The notes under the pieces were generated by a model that saw nothing but the letters and a program-made list of their open reading frames with translations, did not search any database and was not told the DNA's origin. The position numbers and the translations under genes were made by a program. From Russula earlei (Eukaryota; Basidiomycota; Agaricomycetes; Russulales; Russulaceae), in NCBI GenBank assembly GCA_025769875.1, contig JAGFNK010000962.1, forward strand, positions 1 through 17,460: a DNA stretch of 17,460 nt. Reading direction: 5' to 3'. Position 1 is the stretch's first letter. Every line of letters begins with the position of its first letter. Below are positions 8,140-15,770 of this stretch, in pieces.

Positions 8140-10800
8140 CTAATTCCGGCAGTGCGAGAAGGATCGCTAAGTGAACACCATGAGCAGTGAGAATGATTTC
8201 CCCAGAGCGCTTCTCTTTCGCGATTGAAGCAGATATCGATGATGCAAGCGACATTACGACAGGACGAAATTTGATATCACCTTGTAAAAAAGGCGCAACT
8301 TTGACTAGAAATGCTTGCCACGATTGACCAAGTTGGGTTGATGCATACACTAGGGAGAGGTTGAGGTTGATGGAGAAGAGCGTATGAATAAGTTCGTCGG
8401 CATGGGCTACAGTTGTGTCCATAGATTCAATGTTGGAAAGCTCCATTCGCAACTGAAGAAGCTTGCTTGCGAAGGCAAAGTCATTCCCCAGCTCGCGCTC
8501 TCCGACCAGCTCCCTTGATTCATAGTGTTCAAAAACCAAGTCCGGCAAGTGTCCTTCGGCTTTCTCTGCAAAATCTGCATAAAGAGTCGGGTCGTAGGCA
8601 TTGAAGATCGCTTCGTGGAGTTCATTCGAAAACTGCTCCTCAGATTCGAAAATGCTTTCGTTGGGGCTTTGCTCGATGTTCCCTGGCTGACGGGGCCGGG
8701 TCAAGCCAATATCGAGTGCGATGATTCATATTGCAAAAGCTTTGGATAGCACCCGATACGACTGAGACGAGATACTCTCGTGGTATGCGGCACGCGGATA
8801 TCCGGCCATCTCAACCAGCTCCTTGCTCTTGTACTCCGGTGCTGGAGATATTTCTTCCTTGGCAAGTGCGGCGAGCTGACTCCAGAACTCCGAATTCTTC
8901 CTGATATTGATTAATGTCGACTGATGATCCCACCCGCATTGCCATACAACTGTCAGGAAACCCAAAACAGCCGAAAGCAGCCGTGGATTTGTCTCCCAGT
9001 ACTCGTTCCAGTTCGCAAGCATCTCCCTAGCAGCATCGAGTGCGCTCACACGTTTACTTTTCCCTTTATCCTCAGTGGATTCCTCTTTGGGAGCCCGAAA
9101 ATGGCCCACGATGAAAGGGTGACCAAGGGCGGGCTCTGTTTCTATGGTGAGCGCCATAAAATGCCATACACCAAGCCGCAAGTCCAAGTCGTGGTATGGA
9201 TGTCGAGCCAACCCCACCAGTGCCACGACTGTTGCTTCTGAATCGGATGATTGACCAACCATGGATGGGCCAGAAAACTTCAAGGTCGACAATGATGAGT
9301 ATAGTGCATATTATAAATGGATGGATTCCAGTGGAACAGTGGAATCGGTAGAGGGATCTTCGACAAACCTTGTGAGGACATCGAGAGGGTCCGACTTGTG
9401 TCGTCCTCCGCCGAACGACCCGCTGCTGCTGTTCGCCCTTGAACACAAGGCATGCTCCAGCAAGCAAGACCCCTCCTCTACACAAATGCGCTGCTTGAAA
9501 ATCAGGCAGAGATGCAAAGCACGGAGGTGGGATCGGCGAACAAGGTGTAGGCCAAGAAAATGAAAATTGCTAAAATGATGGGTTGCACGAATCCGGCGTG
9601 AGACAACAGCGAAGCTGGTGAACACGGAGATCAGAGGCTCAACAGTGGAAGTCGTTGCCTTGGACACTAACGCCTCGAAAATGGCCCGACTGACTATTGA
9701 CAAGAGACCCTTCCTATCCAGCGGTACTTGATCGAGGATATCGGCATACAAGCCTGACACGAGCTTCCCGAGCGTGAAACGCGTCCCCAGCTGCATGTAT
9801 TTCCACCCTATGTGCTTAACCCACACTTCAACGTGAACGAAACGCAGCGCACGAAGGAGTACCTCCTCCTTGATCTCAATCAAGCGGGCATTTCCATCGT
9901 GTGGTGTGGTGCAAGTAAAGTACCTGATGCTTCAGTCCACAACGCATGAACAAGATGGAGCAGTGCCTGCGTGGTTGCGTATGTTTCCGCTGCACGCTCA
10001 GCGGCCATAGCGCCACGACTGCGTGGAGAGTCGAATAATGCAGTCGATGCACGCACAAATAGCCATACGCATGGAGCATACTCTGGGAGTGAGAGCAGTC
10101 CCGCAAGTAGACCCATGGCCGACGTTATAAGGGCAGATTCTCCGCTACGCTGCCGCGCGGAGCGCATAAGTGCGTCGTTGAGGATGAGCATCGTCAGTTG
10201 CACCAGGCCCGTCGAGTCGCCATCTGTCTTGGTCCCAACATGATCGCTGTTTTCGAGCGAACTGAGAACCTGTGCTGCGAGGACTTGATTGTCTGATATG
10301 ATGGTACGAAGCAAGTCGAGTGCGGCAGCCACAACCGAACCATCTTCATCAGGTTCAAGTTCAAGTCCGATATCTTCTAGGCGAAGAACTACGGGTGGTT
10401 GCGAAGCCATGCGATTCCCGACAGGAGCACTTGCATTGCAACAGGGGCGGATAAACCTGGTATTAGGCATTTGCGTCGGACATAGCCATGTAGGACCTCG
10501 ACCGGGAGTTTCCATCCAGAGTGCTCACACTGCCATCATACGGTGACGAAATCCTCCCCATCCTGACCAAGGAGACGACCAGTCGACCGGGCAGGGAGAA
10601 TGGTTCCACCTGGGAGCTTTATTGGCTGCAGATTGGTGTAGGTAGGGCCCAATGCTTTGGAAGATGAGGCATGGCGCTCGGGAACCTTCTCGTATAGCAC
10701 TTGTGACACTGTGCACACGCTTGTGGGCAAAATTTGTGTGTACATCCGCAGGTTCTCGAAGAAATATGAAACCTCTTGAGCACACTGTGCCCGTGCCTCC
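8131..10800 (-). pseudogene. NUP188: internal fragment of nucleoporin Nup188, broken
   Basis: Nup188 is a large scaffold protein of the inner ring of the nuclear pore. In minus-strand order the frame reads SYFFENLRMYTQ and LPGGTILPARSTGRLLG (10790-10560), EHSGWKL (about 10520), LRLEDIGLELEPDEDGS (about 10390), GLLAGLLSLPEYAPCVWLFV (about 10110), EEVLLRALRFVHVEVW (about 9865), ATTSTVEPLISVF (about 9650), ARHPYHDLDLRLGVWHF (about 9200) and ISASIAKEKRSGEIILTAHG (about 8240), stopping at LLALPELVLG (8134). This follows the order of fungal Nup188. Both the N-terminal portion and the C-terminus are absent. From 9883 to 8131 a single frame runs for 584 codons with just two stops (TAA 9311-9313, TGA 8726-8728) and no intron. 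TGA 10536-10538 and -1 steps near 10395 and 9887 break the first part. It is a recent, truncated copy; the functional gene must be elsewhere. Alternative: true gene sequence with assembly errors, but the truncations speak against that. Confidence 0.8.
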
Positions 10801-11828
10801 ATCAGCGGAGGCTGAGTAGGCTATGGTGGTCGTGCCAAATTGGGCGGTGAGGGCGCCTGCTGTGGCGGGTTTGGTTTAGAGGGAAGGGGACGATTCTGTA
10901 CCGATGCGGGCGCAAGTTCTGGTGTGGGTTGAGTGAGATCAATGACACCCGATTCTGGTGGTTCGTGGGAAGGAGGTTTCAGCGGAGAGGCTTCAGGCGC
11001 CGGGGAGGCTAAGGCAGAAGATGGTGGAGCAGGGCGGGGGGGCTGGAGGGACCAAGGGACTAGATTGCGGGATTGGTTTTTTTGCAGTGGCCAAGGCCAG
11101 GGACGCGATCTGTGAGGCAGGTTTTACAATATTTGGGCCAGGTGAGCGTTGCTCAGCGGGAGTCTCTGCATGACGCTTGACGGGGACTGCGGCTGAGATA
11201 GAACCATGAGTGGCCTTATAGAGTGGGAGTGATGGGTCAAGGCAGTACCTCTGGGTTTAGGTGACGGCGTAAAGCCCGATAGTAGGACGGTGTGATGAGG
11301 GCGGGTAGGAAACCATGGTGGTAATCACGCATTTGAGGTCTATTGGATGAGATGCTCCAAGGTGAGGGGGAGATGATGTGATGCTGACAAAGAGTGATGC
11401 ACGGTGGAAAACAGCTCCGAGAATTTGGGAGAGGGGCGGACAAGCAGCATTGAACAGTTAATGTCGCGCTGTCAAGGGATCATAGGTCCAGAAAGTTCCG
11501 CACGGCGAGGGCAGTGCATTCCCCTTCTTCAGCTCAGCGGGAACCGTCGTCCACATGAGGTTGTCAAGAGCGGGCGAGGAATTCCAATATGGGTGCTTGG
11601 CATCGTCCGGTTGCCCAGCCGTGAAGTGCCCTAAGTAACAAGAAAACTCCTCTTTAGGCTTGTCGCGAGACTCACTCAGAGTTAGGGGACGTAGGGGCTT
11701 CTGATTGACACCACTCTTGAGGTTGTTGAACATCTGGCGATACTAAGGACGTGGTGCCATTCCGATGCGAGGGTGTAAGTAAGGCAAGCTGATACCGCGT
11801 GCCCACCAGGGCGCAAAGGGAAGAACCG
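10801..11828 (-). pseudogene. Pro-rich protein remnant upstream of the NUP188 fragment
   Basis: Three minus-strand pieces look coding. About 11830-11461 reads LPFAPWWARGISLPYLHPRI, then FNNLKSGVNQKPLRPLTLSE and EEFSCYLGHFTAGQPDDAKH, with one TAG at 11743-11745. 11443-11249 ends YHHGFLPALITPSYYRALRR and stops at a possible 56-nt GT-AG intron (11193-11248; the phase across it does not fit cleanly). 11190-10803 is Pro/Ala/Ser-rich and shifts frame by +1 in a 7-G run at 11036-11042, then reads SGVIDLTQPTPELAP. It carries TAG at 10821-10823 and continues in the same frame into the NUP188 part. I do not recognise the family. The left limit is where a gypsy LTR probably begins. It may be the N-terminal portion of the gene whose end lies at 7534-8139. 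Confidence 0.4.
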
Positions 11829-12115
11829 TGTATGGTAAATTTTCGAACCTTCCGGTCACGCGTCGAAGCCACTTGTCTTTTCCTCCTACGCGTCGACCAG
11901 TCTCTAGCTTTCCATACGATTCTCGTGGACTCTTACTCTCGAATGTACCAACAAGCTCTAGGTATTCTCACAGGTATATAAACCGTACGATGGACTCATT
12001 AAGAGCCCAAGTCGAATCTCCTGTCTAGTTACCAGACAATCGATTCTTTCTTCTCATTAACTGCCTGACTACCAGTTAACTCTACCATCAAACACTCAAC
12101 GAGTCTAATCAATCA
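11829..12115 (+). repeat. probable LTR of the older gypsy fragment
   Basis: A TATATAAA box (11975-11982) lies about 700 bases upstream of the gag ATG. A TG start at 11829 and a CA end at 12114-12115 give a reasonable 287-bp LTR, but no second copy is available for comparison and no primer-binding site is convincing, so both limits are estimates. Confidence 0.35.
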
Positions 12116-12143
12116 TCGTCTGACCCGACGGCGGTGACATTAG

Positions 12144-13112
12144 ATTCGACTTTGTTTCATCACGGCTTCGTCACGCAGGGATCGAGTTTACCTGCCAGAG
12201 CAAAATAGGCTCACCGTACCGTTCAACACGCGAACGTATTGGGTTGGACCCGAAGAGAACAAGCAAACACTAGGCTGTTATATTACTCATCCATCAGGAG
12301 GACGAGTATTCGACGATCTCACAGTACCAGTTTACTACGGAGCAGACAGTTGGTACGAAATATTCCAAGACGAAAGCGGCAGGCGCTACCTCGGAGAAGA
12401 ACGAGAAGACTTGAATCAATATAACCTCGACGCACGAGACAATCTCGACGAAACGAAAGCTGGAGAAAATACAGACGACAAGCATTCAGAACCAGCTAGC
12501 ACAGAAACTATCGAAGAGGAAACCAATACTGCACAAGACATACGAAACGCGCCTATCCCCGACGACCTCAGACCAGACGCCATCCGATCGAACGACGACG
12601 ACACCCTCACCCCCACTGTCTTCTTCCCCAACAACCTTCCCCTATCAGCGCTTTCCCATCAGAGAACAGACACCATGGCCACAGTTACGACCACTACCAC
12701 AACAGCTCAACCAACGACAACTGCTACAGTTGCAGCGTCAACCGCCACCACAACAACCACAGCCAGCAGAGCAAACGCCACCACGCCAAACGATACATAC
12801 CAGGCTCTTAGAAACGCTCTGCGACGAAGCGGAGGCCATCCTTCAGGATCTGGAGGACCAGGAGGACCAGGTGGTCCAGGTGGCCCAGGAGGCCCTGGTG
12901 GTCCGGGAGGCCCTGGAGGATATGGTCCGAACGCTAACCTACCTCAGATCCCGATACCACAACCGGCACCAGGCGATACCAAAACCCTCGGAAGTCTTCC
13001 TGTTCCATGTTACCGAGTGGTTTGGGGTCCGGAAGATGCCGGAACACCTGAACTATGGACTGCATCGTTTGCATTATGCGTGCGTCAGATCTTGATCGTT
13101 TATGTTCCTTGA
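12144..13112 (+). pseudogene. gag-like frame of the older gypsy element, truncated
   Basis: The frame is open from just after TAG 12141-12143 to the stop at 13110-13112. Its first ATG is 12675-12677 (DTMATV). The 177 codons upstream contain no Met, yet read as ordered protein: RTYWVGPEENK, VPVYYGADSWYEIFQDESGR, RYLGEERED. After MAT come a Thr/Ala-rich stretch, TYQALRNALRR, and a collagen-like Gly-Gly-Pro block (12852-12920). The end (after LGSLPVPCYR) no longer resembles capsid and probably follows an indel. Homology to the neighbouring gag is seen in layout and in the WY...GR.Y.GE motif. Function in the element: structural Gag. The annotated start is uncertain because the conserved extension has no AUG. 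Confidence 0.6.
12852..12920 (+). repeat. 9-bp tandem repeat coding (Gly-Gly-Pro)n
   Basis: Eight or so diverged copies of a GGAGGACCA-type unit follow one another in frame inside the gag-like gene. The second element's gag has a similar but irregular Gly/Pro block at about 14510-14690, so the compositional bias is a shared trait of this Gag. Confidence 0.8.
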
Positions 13113-13151
13113 TATCACATTCGGAGCGCGTTGATCGTATCTTTCAGAAGA

Positions 13152-13532
13152 TGTACTGAAGAAGCAATGAGTAGCATTGCTTCTGTCCCAGATGTTCCTG
13201 TACCGCCACGTACGTCGATTCCTTGATTGGGGAAGCACTTAATGCTTCCAGCACCGAGATCGTTTACATAGAAGCAACCTCGCTTCTATGAGCCATGTTT
13301 TGCTTCTATAGCACCGACTAGTACTACAGTAGTACAAACCTTATCCCTGTAGGGCTATATAAAGCCCCCAGTCGTAACAGTTGAGCCCTAAGCTCGACTT
13401 AGTTTGCCAATCCCAAACAGTTGACTCCTACCCCGTCTGCAGAGCCCCTCTCATCTTGTTGTCATACTCTAGAAGGATCTAACACTCCTTCCCCTCCACG
13501 AGTATTGCTTGCTTGACTCAAGCATATCTGCA
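13152..13532 (+). repeat. 5' LTR of the gypsy element (about 381 bp)
   Basis: A start at TGTACTGAAG and an end at TCTGCA give TG...CA limits, with TATATAAA at 13356-13363 and a candidate primer-binding site beginning one base after the end. The LTR is crowded with short perfect inverted repeats: 13161-13183 (9-base arms), 13231-13249 (7), 13268-13289 (8), 13321-13335 (7), 13352-13367 (5, with the TATA in the loop) and 13511-13523 (6). The start is less certain than the end because no second LTR is in view. Confidence 0.6.
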
Positions 13533-13550
13533 TTGGTAGGACGCGTTTAT
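13533..13550 (+). promoter_or_regulatory. candidate primer-binding site
   Basis: TTGGTAGGACGCG follows the CA end of the LTR. A TGG start is what the 3' CCA of a tRNA would pair with. The tRNA was not identified, so the call rests on position and the first three bases. Confidence 0.45.
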
Positions 13551-13571
13551 AGACGCGACCATTGATCTTAT

Positions 13572-13674
13572 TTAAGGCACTTTGGAGCCTTAACATAAGT
13601 CGAGCTTCTATCACAGACATCGCTGTGAAAGCGAACCAGAAATAGGCAGGAAGCCTAAAGACTAGGATCTAGTC
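13572..13674 (+). repeat. cluster of short hairpins in the untranslated leader
   Basis: Four perfect inverted repeats follow closely: TTAAGGC/GCCTTAA (13572-13593), TCACAG/CTGTGA (13611-13628), TAGGC/GCCTA (13643-13657) and GACTAG/CTAGTC (13660-13674). They continue the series seen in the LTR and may shape the RNA leader (packaging, dimerisation or translation); that role is inference. Confidence 0.6.
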
Positions 13675-13839
13675 ATCATACGGTCAGCAACCTACGCTGA
13701 AGTAGTCAAGGGGGAGAATCTATACAGACCTCTCCACGACAAGAAGAAGGTGTACTACGTGACTCTCGACGAGCAGCACGGTTGGACACACGCATACTTC
13801 TGTAAAGACCCCTACTGTCATTGGCATAGACAGTGGTAA
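13666..13839 (+). CDS. stop-to-stop frame upstream of gag, possible Gag N-terminal segment without ATG
   Basis: The frame opens after TAG 13663-13665 and ends at TAA 13837-13839, 57 codons without Met. It reads as ordered protein (TYAEVVKGENLYRPLHDKKK, then VYYVTLDEQHGW and YFCKDPYCHWHRQW). It is in the same frame as gag. Only 12 codons, bounded by TAA and holding one TAG (13864-13866), separate it from the gag frame. The separating piece starts with GTAAGA and ends in AAG after 36 bases, so a very short intron would fuse the two parts in frame. Alternatively this is a separate non-AUG peptide, or a former coding region damaged by stops. Confidence 0.4.
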   Translation, partial: DLVIIRSATYAEVVKGENLYRPLHDKKKVYYVTLDEQHGWTHAYFCKDPYCHWHRQW

Positions 13840-13881
13840 GAGGGCAGACAAGTCCCGACTCCCTAGGAAAGGAAGTGGCGA

Positions 13882-15711
13882 GTGGACAAACTGGAGATCG
13901 AGGGAGAACATAGCATACGCGTAAAGTTCAACCAGAAATCAAAGCAAGGAACCAAATTCGGTTGGTTCAAAGCTAGAGAGAGGGACGATCTACCCTCAGG
14001 AATCAAAGGAACTGCCATCTGGTGTTGGGCAGACCAGGAAGGGCCTAACAGATACGAGGTCCGATACAAAGGAAGCTACCTTCCTTGTGAATACATCAAC
14101 GATCAGTGGTACTTTATTGATTACCACAAAGGACGTCCCTACGCAGGAGAGGACGAAGACATCGACGAATATAAGGTCCTAGGTTTAGGAACCAGGACAG
14201 ATCCTTATACTACTCATTGGGAACCCAGAAGTCAAGTAGTAGACGACCCAGCTCCATTGATACAAAAGTCATCAAGTGGAGAAACAGAACAGTCGGACCC
14301 TCCGACTACAGATCAGAAAGCAGAAGCACCAGAAGTATTGGAGCTAGCTGAAAGACTAGAGCAGACAGTACACGTCTCGCCCATTGAACCAACAATCGTT
14401 GAAGAACCAGAAGAATCAGTCGAAATGGCTACCATTGCAGCAACGCAGACAGCCACCATTGCCACCCAGACAGCAGGTGGAAGAGCAGGACCCGCCATCA
14501 TAGTAAACCCTGGAGGAGGTCCACCCGGAGCAGGAGGACCACCTGGAGGTGGAGGAGTCCCCTTCGGACCCGCAGGTCCACCAGTACCAGGAGGAGGCCC
14601 ACCTGGAGGAGGCCCTCCAGCAGGGGGACCACCAGCAGCACCTCCTGTAGGACCAGGGGCGAATCTGGCACCTCAGCCGGCACCGGGCCCCCATGGGGGC
14701 AACGGATCTCTAAAAGGAGACCCTCCTGAAGTCTTCAAAGGAGACAGGAAAAAGACGAAGTACTTTGTCCAGGATTTCAATCTATGGAATCTGCTCAACA
14801 GCGACAACCCGACCATGACTATTCCAATGAAGCGAGTAGCCCTAGCTCTCACCTACATCAAGGGAGAGAAAGTGCATGAATGGGTGGTCAATCAAACGAA
14901 CCTGGTAGAAGCAAAAAGAAATGGGGACCCGCCGTCGCCCTATGCACCAGTGCAGCTAGATCCAACTGACATGCTCTTTTGGACCGAATTTGTGGATGAC
15001 TTCTTCAGAGAATTCAAAGACACCACAGAACCTGAAGACGCTTTCATGGAGCTACAACAACTGTCCATGTCTAAAGCAGCATCGCTGGATGACTATACCA
15101 GCAAGTTCCTTGTTCTGCTCAGTAAAGCAGGATGGGACCAGAATTCACCAGGAGCAGTAGAAGCCTACAAGGCTGGACTAATCACCTGGCTGGTGCGACG
15201 AATCTACAATCGACCAGTCAGAGATATACCTGCCATCAATGATCTACGAGCATGGATCAATGCTGCCAGGGAAGAACAGGCCAGAGACCAGCTCATGAAA
15301 GCCAATATTGGATCTGGAGGTGGATCGTTGACCACCAGGGAAAATCGTATGAAATCCCTACAGGTGGGGAAAAGGCGAAACCAAAGAGATCCAAATGCAA
15401 TGGAAGTAGACTCAGTATCCACTGATGCAGCAAGGACCAAGCGACGTCCTCCTCTGACAGAGGAAAAGAAGAAACTGCTAGCAGAAGGGAAATGCTTCAT
15501 CTGCAAGAAAGCAGGACATATCAGTCGGAACTGTCCAGACAAGGACAGAGTCAAGAAGAAATCAAGTAACCCAAGGGACAAAGGGAAAGCTCGAGCTCTG
15601 GAAACAGAGAAGGAGGACGACTCAGGGGATAGTGGAAATGAAAGCACTGTCTCGGGCGATCTACATCTCCTCCTCCTACCTATAACAAGAGCTCCTCCTC
15701 GGCGTCCATAA
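13882..15711 (+). CDS. Gag polyprotein of the gypsy element, with CCHC zinc knuckle
   Basis: Gag forms the virus-like particle that packages the element RNA. The frame is open from 13867 to the TAA at 15709-15711. The first ATG of the whole transcript in any frame is 14425-14427 (VEMATIAATQ), so 14425 is the conventional start; 13882 is merely a GTG. The 181 codons before it read as structured protein (FGWFKARERDDLPSG, AIWCWADQEGPNRYEVRY, NDQWYFIDYHKGRPYAGEDE). Then come a Gly/Pro-rich block (about 14510-14690), a capsid-like region (EVFKGDRKKTKYFVQDFNLW through FFREFKDTTEPEDAFMELQQ to AGLITWLVRRI), and the zinc knuckle CFICKKAGHISRNC at 15493-15534. The last 18 codons (LHLLLLPITRAPPRRP) look like a wrong frame: from 15660 another frame reads SPPPTYNKSSSSAS then KQKEDLLEELMEQGF, so a -1 indel near 15655 probably cut the true C-terminus. 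Confidence 0.88.
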   Translation: MDKLEIEGEHSIRVKFNQKSKQGTKFGWFKARERDDLPSGIKGTAIWCWADQEGPNRYEVRYKGSYLPCEYINDQWYFIDYHKGRPYAGEDEDIDEYKVLGLGTRTDPYTTHWEPRSQVVDDPAPLIQKSSSGETEQSDPPTTDQKAEAPEVLELAERLEQTVHVSPIEPTIVEEPEESVEMATIAATQTATIATQTAGGRAGPAIIVNPGGGPPGAGGPPGGGGVPFGPAGPPVPGGGPPGGGPPAGGPPAAPPVGPGANLAPQPAPGPHGGNGSLKGDPPEVFKGDRKKTKYFVQDFNLWNLLNSDNPTMTIPMKRVALALTYIKGEKVHEWVVNQTNLVEAKRNGDPPSPYAPVQLDPTDMLFWTEFVDDFFREFKDTTEPEDAFMELQQLSMSKAASLDDYTSKFLVLLSKAGWDQNSPGAVEAYKAGLITWLVRRIYNRPVRDIPAINDLRAWINAAREEQARDQLMKANIGSGGGSLTTRENRMKSLQVGKRRNQRDPNAMEVDSVSTDAARTKRRPPLTEEKKKLLAEGKCFICKKAGHISRNCPDKDRVKKKSSNPRDKGKARALETEKEDDSGDSGNESTVSGDLHLLLLPITRAPPRRP

Positions 15712-15770
15712 AGAAGATGTCCACCAAACAAAAGGAGGACTTATTGGAAGAACTGATGGAACAGGGTTTT

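Larger units (their letters stand above)
11829..13151 (+). mobile_element. older gypsy-type LTR element fragment (LTR-like promoter plus 5' part of gag)
   Basis: A promoter-bearing region with TATATAAA at 11975-11982 is followed by a leader and an open frame whose layout mirrors the gag of the next element: a WY...GR.Y.GE motif, an acidic region, MAT, Thr/Ala-rich text, a Gly-Pro block, and the phrase NLPQIPIPQPAPGD. Nothing beyond the first part of gag remains; the sequence ends where the second element's LTR starts. No protease or polymerase of this copy is in the window. Confidence 0.6.

Noticed and set aside
9885..9915. Intron in NUP188 near 9880-9920 (GTACTT ... TTGATTGAG)
   Set aside because: Donor and acceptor exist, but splicing them does not restore phase, and the sequence inside still reads as protein on both sides of a -1 step.
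8132..10796. CGGGCAC near both NUP188 junctions as a target-site duplication
   Set aside because: Seven bases in GC-rich DNA can recur by chance, the word does not lie exactly at either estimated junction, and joining there leaves the flanking frames out of phase.
10795..10830. GCCTCC/GGAGGC hairpin beside the upstream NUP188 junction as a Helitron 3' end
   Set aside because: No proper CTRR terminus at the right spacing and no matching 5' TC end were found. The hairpin has only 6-base arms.
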